Shown here in pieces: positions 22,959 to 30,610 of a DNA stretch of 36,139 bases (position 1 is its first letter; each line of letters begins with the position of its first letter). The notes beneath the pieces were generated by a model that was given only the letters and a program-made list of their open reading frames with translations, searched no databases and was not told where the DNA came from. The position numbers and the translations under genes are program-made. The stretch lies in contig DAHVAM010000005.1 of assembly GCA_027314605.1 (NCBI GenBank), positions 261 through 36,399 of the forward strand, in the 5' to 3' direction. Source of the DNA: Microcaldota archaeon (GTDB lineage Archaea > Micrarchaeota > Micrarchaeia > Micrarchaeales > CABMGC01).

Positions 22959-23704
22959 ATGCTCGCCTTGTATTTCTCGTTAACTTTTTCGTACGGCGCC
23001 TTGAGCGCTTCCCTCTGTATCTTCGTTATGGTCTCCCCTGCCTTCTGTATCATCTCGAGTCCACGGTGCACTTCCTCCGGGGTAAGTTCGCCGTCCATCT
23101 GCAATAGGTTGATTTCCTTTGTCCTTGGGTTTATCGCGACTGGCATGTCAGCGTTCGAGTAGTTGTCCTCGATCTTGTTCATGTCTATTATCAGCGTGTC
23201 GCTTGCCTTTCCCACAGAAACTGCAAACGGCATGTCCCTCATGGGTATCCCCGAGGCCGCGAGGGCGACAGATGCGCAGGTTATTCCTGCTGCGCGCGTT
23301 CCCCCGTCGCTTTGAAGGACTTCAATAAAGATGCTGATCTCGTTCCCGGGGAAGAGGTCAGTCAATATAACGTTCTCGAATACCTCCCTGGTTACTTTTG
23401 ATATCTCTATGGCTCTCCTGTTCATTCCAGGCCTTCCGTGTTCCTCCAGAGAGGAGAAGGGCGCCATCGTGTACCTGCATTTTATTACAGCCCTGTTAGG
23501 GTCCTGCGTGTGCTTTGGAAGCGCTTCCCTAGGCCCGTAGACCGCAGCGAGTATCTTGTTGTTGCCCCATTCTATGAAGGCTGATCCTGCCGCATTCCTT
23601 ATCGGGTTGGCCGTTATCTTTATCTGCCTGAGCTGCTCTGGCGTTCTGCCGTCAAGCCTTCTTCCGTCTATTATCAATTCTGGTTTGTTTGCTGAGTTTC
23701 CCAT
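22955..23704 (-). CDS. rrp41: Exosome catalytic subunit Rrp41
   Basis: Rrp41 is the phosphorolytic 3'-5' exoribonuclease subunit of the exosome. The 249 residues show GRRLDGRTPEQLRQIKI, GSAFIEWGNNKILAAVYGPRE, the DGGTRAAGITCASVALAASGIPMRD block and DMNKIEDNYSNADMPVAI, which holds the acidic residues of the active site. RNA-contacting arginines in KCRYTMAPFSS and RPGMNRRAIEIS are also present. It lies four bases downstream of rrp4 and overlaps rrp42. Confidence 0.96.
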   Translation of the reverse strand: MGNSANKPELIIDGRRLDGRTPEQLRQIKITANPIRNAAGSAFIEWGNNKILAAVYGPREALPKHTQDPNRAVIKCRYTMAPFSSLEEHGRPGMNRRAIEISKVTREVFENVILTDLFPGNEISIFIEVLQSDGGTRAAGITCASVALAASGIPMRDMPFAVSVGKASDTLIIDMNKIEDNYSNADMPVAINPRTKEINLLQMDGELTPEEVHRGLEMIQKAGETITKIQREALKAPYEKVNEKYKASI

Positions 23705-23708
23705 GTTG

Positions 23709-24341
23709 TCATCCCTGTTGCTGTGGTTGAGGCTGGTGAGGCTGCCCTGTGCTTCCTACCATCTTCGCTATCCTTTCAGTTAGACCCGAAACGTGCGATT
23801 CCTCCTGTATCCTAATTATTGCGTCTGTTGCAAGGTCTGAGTTTCCTCCCTTTACCCAGACGAGCCCGTTCATTCCGACTGATATGCTGGCCTTTGTGCC
23901 GTCGGTTATCTGCCTTATCATAGTGTCGTTCTTTCCGAGAAGCCTTGGAACCTTTGAGGGCTTTATGGCGAGTACCTTGCCTCCGTAGAGCACTCTCGGC
24001 CTTACGAGTATTATTGTCCCTGTCTTGTCAAGCTCCTTGACCGTAGCCTCGATGATGTCTCCGTTGACCATCGAGGTCTCGGAGAACTTCGAGATTATGA
24101 GTCCCTTGTAAGGCGCGTTGAGCGTGATTACGTCAGTGTTGAGCTTGGCTTCCTCTACTATGCCCACTATCTTCTCTCCTGGCTGCGGATACCATAGCCC
24201 TTCCAGGGGTATCAGGCTTCCTGCCGCCTCGTCAAACATGCCTATTACTGTCGAGCACGTCTTTCCTTCCTCTACTATCGTGTGGTCTAATCTCAGCGGC
24301 TTGTCCGCGATTATGTCTCCTGGTAGCACTATCTTCTTCAT
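23709..24341 (-). CDS. rrp4: Exosome RNA-binding cap subunit Rrp4
   Basis: Rrp4 forms part of the cap that guides RNA into the exosome ring. The 210 residues contain an N-terminal barrel (VLPGDIIADKP), an S1 domain (PGEKIVGIVEEAKLNTDVITLNAPYKGLI), and a KH domain with the characteristic SKVPRLLGKNDTMIRQITDGT and VWVKGGNSDLATDAIIRI. The C-terminus is Gln-rich (GQPHQPQPQQQG). I choose ATG 24341 (MKKIVLPGD); the track's ATG 24362 would overlap the SBDS gene. The gene lies between SBDS and rrp41 as in many archaea. Confidence 0.95.
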   Translation of the reverse strand: MKKIVLPGDIIADKPLRLDHTIVEEGKTCSTVIGMFDEAAGSLIPLEGLWYPQPGEKIVGIVEEAKLNTDVITLNAPYKGLIISKFSETSMVNGDIIEATVKELDKTGTIILVRPRVLYGGKVLAIKPSKVPRLLGKNDTMIRQITDGTKASISVGMNGLVWVKGGNSDLATDAIIRIQEESHVSGLTERIAKMVGSTGQPHQPQPQQQG

Positions 24342-24351
24342 TCCTATCACA

Positions 24352-25032
24352 TCATGATACATTTATCTGGGCCTCTCCTTTTGTGAGCCCGTTTATCTTA
24401 TCGAAAAACTCCTGTTTCAATCCTGCAGGGAACTCGAGTGTCGCCTTTAGCGAGCCGTTGTTCTGCCATTCCTCTGACTTCAATCCATACTGCTTGAGCG
24501 CGCCGTAGCACCTGTTCGCGTACGAGGCAGGTATTTGCACTTCAACATGGGCCGTCGCGAACTTGAGCGGCAGGATCATATTTATCTTCTTGATTATCGC
24601 TTCGACCTGCTCATTTGCGTTCTTGAATGGGTCTACTACGATCTTTGCCTGCTCCAGCGCGTTTTCGATCCTTGTCGGGGTGTGCGGTGCATTCGTCCTC
24701 GGATCGATTGAATTTACTGCGATTATGTTTATTATCTGCTTTCTCTTCTCCTCCACGAGCTTGTGCCTCTGCTCCGTTGTTATAGGCACCTCGCCCTTCT
24801 TGAGGATTATGTCTGCGATCTGCAGGACGTCGGTCGTATTGAAAACTTTCTTGAGCTTTTCCTGTGTCTGCCTTTCTCCTTTGTTCGCGTTCTTGAAAAT
24901 CTCTTCAGTCTGGATGACCGATAGAGGATCTTTCCTCTTTCCTGTTATGTACTCGTAGGCCATGTCTGAGTCTACAAAAATCTCAAATTCCTCTCCGTTT
25001 ATGGAGTATTTGGCTATTACCGTCTTTGACAT
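24352..25032 (-). CDS. sdo1: SBDS family ribosome maturation protein
   Basis: SBDS/Sdo1 helps release the anti-association factor aIF6 from the large ribosomal subunit. The 226 residues follow the three-domain family plan: the N-terminal FYSH domain ([31 protein letters not shown]), the helical middle with [34 protein letters not shown], and the C-terminal ferredoxin-like domain ([27 protein letters not shown]). ATG 25032 is preferred over the track's TTG 25071, which lies inside psmA. It joins proteasome and exosome genes, the conserved archaeal RNA/protein quality-control cluster. Confidence 0.95.
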   Translation of the reverse strand: MSKTVIAKYSINGEEFEIFVDSDMAYEYITGKRKDPLSVIQTEEIFKNANKGERQTQEKLKKVFNTTDVLQIADIILKKGEVPITTEQRHKLVEEKRKQIINIIAVNSIDPRTNAPHTPTRIENALEQAKIVVDPFKNANEQVEAIIKKINMILPLKFATAHVEVQIPASYANRCYGALKQYGLKSEEWQNNGSLKATLEFPAGLKQEFFDKINGLTKGEAQINVS

Positions 25033-25054
25033 AAGATGTTCAGCTCTCCGGATT

Positions 25055-25750
25055 CTACAGGTATTTTGCAAGCTCGTCAGTAGATAGAAGATGGTAGCCT
25101 GAGCCGTCCTCGATGTAGCCGATGTCCATGCTATCTGGCAAAAGCTTTCCTTCCGATACTTTCTTGAGTATCTTTACTCCGAGTCCGATGGCATCTTCGA
25201 GCTTCATGTTGTCCTTGTATTCCTTGACCAGAATGTCGGTTGCTATTTTCTTGCCTGAGCCTATCGCGTCGGCCTTGTAGCCGAGAAGTGATGCTCCAGG
25301 CTCTATCTCGTAAAGCATTGGGCCATTGCCCATGCCGCCGACTAGGAGCGAGACCGCATAAGGCCTCAGACCCCCGTATTGCGTTGCCTGCATCATGTAA
25401 GCAGCAATTTCCTTTGTAAGCGATTCCACTGACTTGACATCGTCGTAGACGAGCCTGTGGTTCTGCGCCACCAGCCTTGCCCTGTCGACTATGTGAAGCC
25501 CGTCTGCGACCAGGCCGCTGTATGTCGCGCCGATGTGCGAATCCACCCTGAAGACTTTCTGTACGGTGAGAGGTATCGCAAGAGGCTCGTTGACCACCTT
25601 GTGTGCCACAAAGATTATGCAGTCATCGCCTACCATCCCTATCGATGTCGCGCCTTTCCTTACAGCTTCTTTCGCATACTCTACCTGGAAGAGACGTCCG
25701 TCAGGGTTGAACATAACCCCTCTATCATAAGCTTGTACATTCGGATACAT
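25055..25750 (-). CDS. psmA: Proteasome alpha subunit
   Basis: PsmA forms the outer rings and gate of the 20S proteasome. The 231 residues start with the gate peptide [37 protein letters not shown], in which the YDRG turn and FQVEYA are diagnostic of alpha subunits, and continue with the Ntn-hydrolase fold ([32 protein letters not shown]). No catalytic N-terminal threonine is expected or seen. It heads the SBDS-exosome operon. GGTAG precedes the ATG, and TATA-like elements lie at about 25765-25788 and 25805-25820 on the minus strand. Confidence 0.96.
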   Translation of the reverse strand: MYPNVQAYDRGVMFNPDGRLFQVEYAKEAVRKGATSIGMVGDDCIIFVAHKVVNEPLAIPLTVQKVFRVDSHIGATYSGLVADGLHIVDRARLVAQNHRLVYDDVKSVESLTKEIAAYMMQATQYGGLRPYAVSLLVGGMGNGPMLYEIEPGASLLGYKADAIGSGKKIATDILVKEYKDNMKLEDAIGLGVKILKKVSEGKLLPDSMDIGYIEDGSGYHLLSTDELAKYL

Positions 25751-25804
25751 ACTACCACTTGTTGTTATATGTCGTATAATTAGGCAAATTCTTGCTAATT
25801 TTTC

Positions 25805-25844
25805 AGATAGTTTATATGTGTATTAAAAGCTTAAATAACTATCT
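25805..25844. repeat. Inverted repeat in the psmA/Mrp divergent spacer
   Basis: AGATAGTT at 25805-25812 and AACTATCT at 25837-25844 form perfect 8-base arms around a 24-base, A+T-rich loop. It lies in the 195-base spacer that also holds TATA-like elements in both orientations and a GC hairpin AGGCGTAGCGCCT near 25875. It may be a regulatory site for psmA or an origin-proximal element, given cdc6 about 900 bases away; no ORB consensus is recognisable. Confidence 0.35.
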
Positions 25845-25945
25845 AGAAGGGTTCGTCTAAATAATTTCGTTGCCAGGCGTAGCGCCTTTTCGAGGTCTAA
25901 CGCAAATCATTATATGCCTTCTATGGCAATTACTCTTGTGATTCC

Positions 25946-26743
25946 TTGGAAGACGATTCGGCGCCCCAAAACGACCTTCCAAAGCCTCACCCGTCAATCC
26001 TAAAGGTAATAGAGCAGAAGAAGAGAATCAAGGAGAAACTGTCAGGAATCAGGCACAAAATAGGAGTCTACAGTGCAAAGGGGGGAGTGGGCAAGACAAC
26101 AACTGCGGTGAACATAGCATACACGCTGAAATCCATGGGCTACAAGGTGGGCTTGCTTGATGCCGACGTGGACTGCCCGAATGTCACAATGTTCCTCGGC
26201 ATGAAGGATACGATTACAGGGGATTATCCATTGACGCCGATAGAGAAAGACGGCATAAAGATACTTTCTACGGCCATGTTTGTCGACGATCTTAAGAGGC
26301 CGATCATATGGAGGGGGCCAATGATCGGCAAGATGATTGCGGAGTTCTTTGAGAATACAGACTGGGGGGAGCTCGACTATCTCATAATAGATATCAGTCC
26401 CGGAACCAGCGACGCGCCGCTTTCGATAATACAGCTTCTTGACCTGGATGGCTTTGTCCTCGTGACAACTCCTCAGCGCATATCTGCAGTAAATACGATG
26501 AGGTCAGGAGGGATGGCCAGAAGGCTCAGCGCCTCCATACTAGGCGTTGTAGAGAACATGTCTGATGGCAGCGGGAATGGAGGCAGAGAGGTTGCAGAAG
26601 CACTTGGCTGTAAATTCCTCGGGTCCGTGAAGGCCGATTCCAGGTTTAATGAATTGAGCGACAAAGGCATCGTCCCGGCGGTAGAGGACGAAGATATAAA
26701 GAAGCAGTACGTAGAGATTGTAAACAGGATTGTGGGTGGGTAA
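25946..26743 (+). CDS. Mrp/NBP35-family P-loop ATPase without the CxxC iron-sulfur motif
   Basis: This 265-residue ParA-like ATPase matches the Mrp/ApbC/NBP35 group that carries or delivers Fe-S clusters. Visible are the deviant Walker A KGGVGKTT near residues 45-52, GLLDADVDCPNVTMFLG, DYLIIDISPGTSDAPLS and LVTTPQRISAVNT. In canonical members a CPxC motif follows ENMS; here the segment reads ENMSDGSGNGG, so the cluster-binding cysteines are missing. It may be a non-cluster-binding paralogue. The start is TTG 25946, preceded by GTGATT and by TATATG about 30 bases upstream. The stop overlaps the region just before cdc6, so the two are cotranscribed. Confidence 0.85.
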   Translation: MEDDSAPQNDLPKPHPSILKVIEQKKRIKEKLSGIRHKIGVYSAKGGVGKTTTAVNIAYTLKSMGYKVGLLDADVDCPNVTMFLGMKDTITGDYPLTPIEKDGIKILSTAMFVDDLKRPIIWRGPMIGKMIAEFFENTDWGELDYLIIDISPGTSDAPLSIIQLLDLDGFVLVTTPQRISAVNTMRSGGMARRLSASILGVVENMSDGSGNGGREVAEALGCKFLGSVKADSRFNELSDKGIVPAVEDEDIKKQYVEIVNRIVGG

Positions 26744-26744
26744 T

Positions 26745-27986
26745 GTGGGTAAGGGTTTCGAGGCTTTATTCAAAGAATCCGCAATCTTCGCCAACCGGGA
26801 GGTTCTCTCGCCGCATTACATACCGCAGCACCTTCTTTTTAGGGACAGGCAGATCAACGATATTGAAGACTCCTTGACTCCGTCACTGCGGGGCGAACGC
26901 GGCAGGAATGTCTTTATCTATGGAAAGACAGGCACAGGAAAGACCTCCTGCATGAAGTATGTCGTAGAGCAGATTAAGAGGCTTCCCATGGTCAAGGCCG
27001 AGATATCTTACATAAACTGCAGGGTCTACAACTCGAGATACAGGGTTTTGAGCAAGATTGCTGGGGACCATATTCCCCTCTATGCAAAACGTGGATACGG
27101 AGTCATAGACATCTACGAGAAGGTGATAAGCTGGGTCGAGGAGGAAGCGCGCATGCTGATAGTCGTTCTCGATGAAGTCGATATGATAAAGGATCTTGAC
27201 GACTTGATTTACACGCTCTCCAGGGCGAACAGCGACATGAAGGCTGGTGGCATAACGATAGTGGGCATATCCAACAGGGTATCGTTCAAGGAGGAGCTTG
27301 ACCCGAGAAGCCTGTCAACGCTTTACGAGAACGAGCTCGTCTTCCCGCCTTACAATTCCCAGGAACTTTCAGCGATAGTGAAGGAGAGAGTCGCCAATGG
27401 CTTCAGGCCGGACGTTGTCGACCCTGCCTGCGTGAATCTCGCCGCGGCGATAGCCGCGAAGGAGAGCGGAGATGCTAGGCTGGCTTTGAAGATAATAACA
27501 AAGGCCGGAGAGCTGGCAGATGAACGCGGGCTGAAATCAGTCGGCCCGAAGGAGGTAAGCGAGGCCTCGAAGTTTGCGGAGGAGGAGATTGCCTATGAGG
27601 TTATCAACACCCTCCCCGAGCACGAAAGGCTGATTGTATACGCCATAGCATTGATGACCATAAACGGCAGCAGGTACAAGAGGCTAAGCGAGGACAGCGA
27701 GTCGTTTGTCCTGAGTGGCGAGATTTACAACAGGTATACGTCCATAGCAGAATCGCTGCACAAGGAAACAAAGAGCGCAAGGCTGTACAGGAGGTACATA
27801 GCAGATCTGGACATGCAGGGCATAATACTTTCTTATGAATCCGGCAAAGGCATCCGCGGGCACACGAAGCTGATAAGGCTGGCTTATCCTCCTGGAAAGA
27901 TAAAGGACATGATAGAAAAGACGCTGTTCAGGGAGAATGAAGCCGAAGTGAAGTCGGAAGAAGTGGCAAGCAGTGATGCCGCTTAG
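26745..27986 (+). CDS. cdc6: Orc1/Cdc6 replication initiator
   Basis: This AAA+ protein binds replication origins and loads the MCM helicase. The 413 residues contain Walker A GKTGTGKT (60-67), Walker B LIVVLDEVD ending near residue 146, sensor-1 ITIVGISNRV, sensor-2-like SGDARLALKII, and a C-terminal winged-helix domain including SLHKETKSARLYRRYIADLDMQGII. I start at GTG 26745, one base after the Mrp stop; the track's TTG 26730 lies within Mrp. Archaeal origins often adjoin cdc6, but I see no repeated ORB motif in the spacers on either side. Confidence 0.95.
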   Translation: MGKGFEALFKESAIFANREVLSPHYIPQHLLFRDRQINDIEDSLTPSLRGERGRNVFIYGKTGTGKTSCMKYVVEQIKRLPMVKAEISYINCRVYNSRYRVLSKIAGDHIPLYAKRGYGVIDIYEKVISWVEEEARMLIVVLDEVDMIKDLDDLIYTLSRANSDMKAGGITIVGISNRVSFKEELDPRSLSTLYENELVFPPYNSQELSAIVKERVANGFRPDVVDPACVNLAAAIAAKESGDARLALKIITKAGELADERGLKSVGPKEVSEASKFAEEEIAYEVINTLPEHERLIVYAIALMTINGSRYKRLSEDSESFVLSGEIYNRYTSIAESLHKETKSARLYRRYIADLDMQGIILSYESGKGIRGHTKLIRLAYPPGKIKDMIEKTLFRENEAEVKSEEVASSDAA

Positions 27987-28094
27987 GCTCAGATCCTTTG
28001 CATCTCCGCGAGTCTCTTATGATGCTTTGCGGACAAGGTGCGGCCATAGTGGTATTAAACGGGGCGCGCAGAAGATTAATGAAGCAGTGATATC

Positions 28095-28901
28095 GTGGAA
28101 ACGGCAACATCTAATGTGGCGTATGAATCAGGCGGCGAGGAGATAGAGGCATATCTGGCTCACCCTATGGACAGCGGGAGGCATCCGGCCATAGTCCTTG
28201 TCCATGAGATATTCGGAGTGGACGACCACATCAGGGATGTCGCGAGGAGGCTGGCCGGCGAGGGCTACGTCGTTCTTGCGCCTGACTTGTTCTCCAGTGC
28301 CAGGTTTTCTGAAGTGCTTACCAAGGAGGCCATAGGGAAAACAATGAAGTTTATAATGTCGATGCCTTTGGAAAAGCAGAGAGACGAGGAGTATAGGGCT
28401 GCCGAGATGTCAAAACTGGGCGACGAGGACAGGGATGCGATAGCCGGAGTGTATGCGACGCTGTTTGTGAACCGCCCGACCGAGACCTTCACTGGCTATC
28501 TCTCAGGCGCGGTTGATTTCCTGAACCGGCAGCAGAACGTAAACGGAAAGATAGGCAGCGTGGGATTCTGTTTCGGGGGAAGCATGTCGTTAAACCTCGG
28601 ATGTGCGGGCAAGGTGGATGCGGTAGTGATATTTTATGGCGAGAATCCCGAACCCATAGGCAAAGTCAGGAATGTGAAGAATGCCGTCCTTGGACTGTAC
28701 GGCGGAGAGGATATGCGAATAACATCAAAAGTGCACGAGCTCGTAAAGGAGCTGTCGGAGGCGAAGAAGAATGTCGCCATAAAGATATACAAAGGCGCGC
28801 ATCACGCCTTCTTCAATGACACGAGGCCGCACATGTACAATGAAAAGGCGGCAAAGGACGCATGGCAGACGCTGCTTTCTTTTTACCGCGAAAACCTTTA
28901 G
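28095..28901 (+). CDS. Dienelactone hydrolase family protein
   Basis: This alpha/beta hydrolase (268 residues) has the DLH catalytic set: nucleophile C159 in GFCFGGS, the aspartate at about 206 in GGEDMRI, and histidine 236 or 237 in GAHHAFFND. The N-terminal LVHEIFGVDDHIRDVARRLAGEGYVVLAPDLF is also typical. It would hydrolyse ester or lactone bonds in the cytoplasm; the physiological substrate in archaea is unknown. GTG 28095 is preceded by GTGAT, and TATTAAAC lies about 35 bases upstream. It is the last host gene before the tRNA-Glu element and originally converged on that tRNA. Confidence 0.9.
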   Translation: METATSNVAYESGGEEIEAYLAHPMDSGRHPAIVLVHEIFGVDDHIRDVARRLAGEGYVVLAPDLFSSARFSEVLTKEAIGKTMKFIMSMPLEKQRDEEYRAAEMSKLGDEDRDAIAGVYATLFVNRPTETFTGYLSGAVDFLNRQQNVNGKIGSVGFCFGGSMSLNLGCAGKVDAVVIFYGENPEPIGKVRNVKNAVLGLYGGEDMRITSKVHELVKELSEAKKNVAIKIYKGAHHAFFNDTRPHMYNEKAAKDAWQTLLSFYRENL

Positions 28902-29064
28902 CGGCGCAAGCCTCCGCAGCATCAGCCATACCCAAGGCAAACCTGATTACCACAACAGGTTGCTTCTTCACCTGTCTTGTATACAGGCCGTTTCTCTGCG
29001 GCATGTACTCGGTGCTAATTGCGGCAGATATGGAGGCAAGGACAGGTGCCGCAGGCGCCCTGCA

Positions 29065-29511
29065 CTACGCAGAAGGGGATACGCGCATGATAGGCAATAA
29101 TAAAGAGCACTGGTGCTCCCGCCGGGATTTGAACCCGGGTTGCGGGGTTGAAAGCCCCGATCCAGCGCAATTTCTACAACGTGTTGCTCCCGACCCATTA
29201 CAAGAAGGACATACGCCCTTTACTATTTTTTCAACTTTTACTGTCTTTTGTCCGTTGCATTTTTGGCACGTTTTTGCACCTGTTCCGTTGCATTCTGAAC
29301 AGTCCTTTTCAAAAAGTTTTTCAAGCGGCATTCCGATTTCTCTTATTGTGTGCCAAAATTTATTAAGAACGTAAATAGCGATAGCACCGAGTATCGCTAC
29401 AATTACGCCCACTATGACTTCTGTTATCACTTCCGAACTACTGAACAATTGCATAAGGATTTGAATAGACATATGCTCTTTGTCTATTGGGAGGTTGTTA
29501 TTTTTAAGCAT
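29065..29511 (-). CDS. Membrane protein with DnaJ-like CxxCxGxG zinc motifs, reading into the att repeat
   Basis: The 148-residue frame has one membrane helix (about residues 30-50, VITEVIVGVIVAILGAIAIYVL) and then a cysteine-rich domain with CSECNGTG, CQKCNGQK, CPSCNGSG and CRNCAGSG, a DnaJ-type zinc finger without a J domain. Immediately after the last motif the frame enters the att copy, so its final 30 or so residues are encoded by the displaced tRNA fragment and flanking chromosome. In an excised circle the C-terminus would differ. ATG 29472 is an alternative start. A redox or protein-folding function at the membrane is possible; the real role is unknown. Confidence 0.65.
   Translation of the reverse strand: MLKNNNLPIDKEHMSIQILMQLFSSSEVITEVIVGVIVAILGAIAIYVLNKFWHTIREIGMPLEKLFEKDCSECNGTGAKTCQKCNGQKTVKVEKIVKGVCPSCNGSGATRCRNCAGSGLSTPQPGFKSRREHQCSLLLPIMRVSPSA
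29113..29158 (-). repeat. att repeat: displaced 3' part of tRNA-Glu
   Basis: These 46 bases are identical to 31732-31777 and correspond to the tRNA-Glu gene from the anticodon loop through the T-arm (GGGTTCAAATCCC) to the acceptor 3' strand and discriminator. Beyond 29158 the sequence departs from the tRNA, so no functional tRNA is encoded. It marks the distal integration junction. Confidence 0.92.
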
Positions 29512-29915
29512 TTACATGCCGTTTTCCTTGGGTCGCCAATCTCTATCACTTGCTTGCGCAAGCTCACGAGGTGGCTCCCTGTCGCTCCAACGAGCTTTAA
29601 GCTAGCAACCTAGCAGTTCAAGGAACCTTTACGCCGTTTTGCAGGGGGGGTCAAAACAGCTTTTTGGGAAGCCTAGCCCGCCGAGCGTCGCCGAAGGCGA
29701 CTATTAGGGCGGGCGACGGCTTACTCCACATGACTTTTAGAAAAGTATGACAAAATCGGGTTTTTACCACTGATGGGGAGTCTTTCGACGACAAACGGCC
29801 TAAAAGTTTGCCAAAAAGGGGCATTTTACTCCCTACGAATGGGTGAAATACCCCCTACGTCCTACCTTTTGGGCAGGAGATAAGTATTTATACTTATTCT
29901 ACCCAATATACTTAG
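29512..29915. other. Non-coding block of the element with nested inverted repeats
   Basis: About 400 bases without a convincing gene. It contains the palindrome GCTTGCGCAAGC (29552-29563), GCTAG-CAAC-CTAGC (29601-29614), and at 29676-29714 a nested structure: outer arms GCCCGCC/GGCGGGC enclosing the perfect hairpin GTCGCC-GAA-GGCGAC. Downstream come short CCCTACG-containing repeats near 29830-29865 and then the vapBC promoter. Such blocks can be replication origins, transfer origins or terminators of small elements; which applies is not shown. Confidence 0.5.
29880..29897. promoter_or_regulatory. Palindromic operator over the vapBC TATA box
   Basis: ATAAGTAT-TT-ATACTTAT is a perfect 18-base inverted repeat containing TATTTATA, centred about 27 bases upstream of the vapB ATG. 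Binding of the VapB ribbon-helix-helix dimer here would block TBP, the usual logic of toxin-antitoxin autoregulation. The spacing also predicts a leaderless vapB mRNA. Confidence 0.7.
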
Positions 29916-30149
29916 ATGGTTAGAATGACGAACATGACACTGGCTGTACCTGACGAGCTTATGGCTGTAATGAAGAAGCACAAGGAGATAAAGTGGAGCG
30001 AAGTGGCGCGGGAGGCACTGGCAGAGAAGGCAGATGAGTTGAAGCTTATGGATCAACTCCTCTCAAAGAGCAAGCTGACTGAGAAGGATGCGATAGAGAT
30101 AGGTAGGAAGATAAACGAAGCGGTGGCAAGAAGGCATGGATTGCTATGA
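29916..30149 (+). CDS. vapB: VapB-type antitoxin (ribbon-helix-helix)
   Basis: The 77-residue protein has an N-terminal ribbon-helix-helix pattern (NMTLAVPDELMAVMKKHKEI then KWSEVAREALAEKA) for DNA binding, and a C-terminal helical tail likely to wrap the toxin. Its stop overlaps the vapC start by ATGA, the standard antitoxin-first arrangement. The palindrome over its promoter supports autorepression. It keeps the small element stable in the host or protects against other elements; which one cannot be judged here. Confidence 0.85.
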   Translation: MVRMTNMTLAVPDELMAVMKKHKEIKWSEVAREALAEKADELKLMDQLLSKSKLTEKDAIEIGRKINEAVARRHGLL

Positions 30150-30553
30150 TGGTTGTCATAGATGCGAACGCCGTTATCTCAGCACTGCTTAAGGACGGAA
30201 AATCGCGTCAGATAATAGTAAGCGGCAAGTTTAGCTTGGTAGCTCCGGACTACCTAAGCGATGAACTTTACAGGCATAAAAAGTACATAGCGGAAAAGGC
30301 TGGAATATCTGAAGGCGCGGTGGAGCTATTAATCGTCCTGTTGTTAAGGAGAATCAGAATTGTGCCTAGCGCTGAATACAAAGGCAAGATGGCCGAAGCG
30401 GTGAAATTGATTGAAAATGATGTAAGGGATGCCCCTTATGTGGCTTGCTGTATGGCATTGAAATGTGATGGCATCTGGACTAATGATTCTGATTATGACG
30501 ACAAAAAAGGCATAAGAGTGTTCAAGACTGAATATTTGATGAAGTTGCTCTGA
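30146..30553 (+). CDS. vapC: VapC-type PIN-domain toxin
   Basis: The 135-residue PIN-domain protein shows the metal-binding acidic residues in order: D6 in VIDANAVISAL, E40 in YLSDELYRH, D95 in NDVRDAPYVACCMAL, and D114/D116 in WTNDSDY. PIN toxins cut tRNA or rRNA and are neutralised by their antitoxin. All active-site residues are present, so the toxin is probably functional. It begins in the ATGA overlap with vapB. Confidence 0.88.
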   Translation: MMVVIDANAVISALLKDGKSRQIIVSGKFSLVAPDYLSDELYRHKKYIAEKAGISEGAVELLIVLLLRRIRIVPSAEYKGKMAEAVKLIENDVRDAPYVACCMALKCDGIWTNDSDYDDKKGIRVFKTEYLMKLL

Positions 30554-30578
30554 CTGAGATAGGGAGACATTGAAAAGT

Positions 30579-30595
30579 ATCTATAAAGTATAGAT
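30579..30595. promoter_or_regulatory. Inverted repeat over the promoter of the basic protein gene
   Basis: ATCTAT-AAAGT-ATAGAT has perfect 6-base arms and includes the TATA box CTATAAAG, whose centre is 26 bases before ATG 30611. This suggests a leaderless transcript controlled by a dimeric DNA-binding protein, perhaps the gene's own product. Confidence 0.5.
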
Positions 30596-30610
30596 TTTGC
30601 GGTTGGTAAT

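Noticed and set aside
29113-29158. Second tRNA-Glu gene
   Set aside because: Only the 3' part is present; the 5' acceptor, D-arm and 5' anticodon stem are missing.
28862-29374. 170-codon plus-strand ORF containing CSRRDLNPG
   Set aside because: The RRDLNPG string is the well-known translation of a tRNA 3' end read antisense; the rest overlaps the dienelactone hydrolase and the CxxCxGxG gene.
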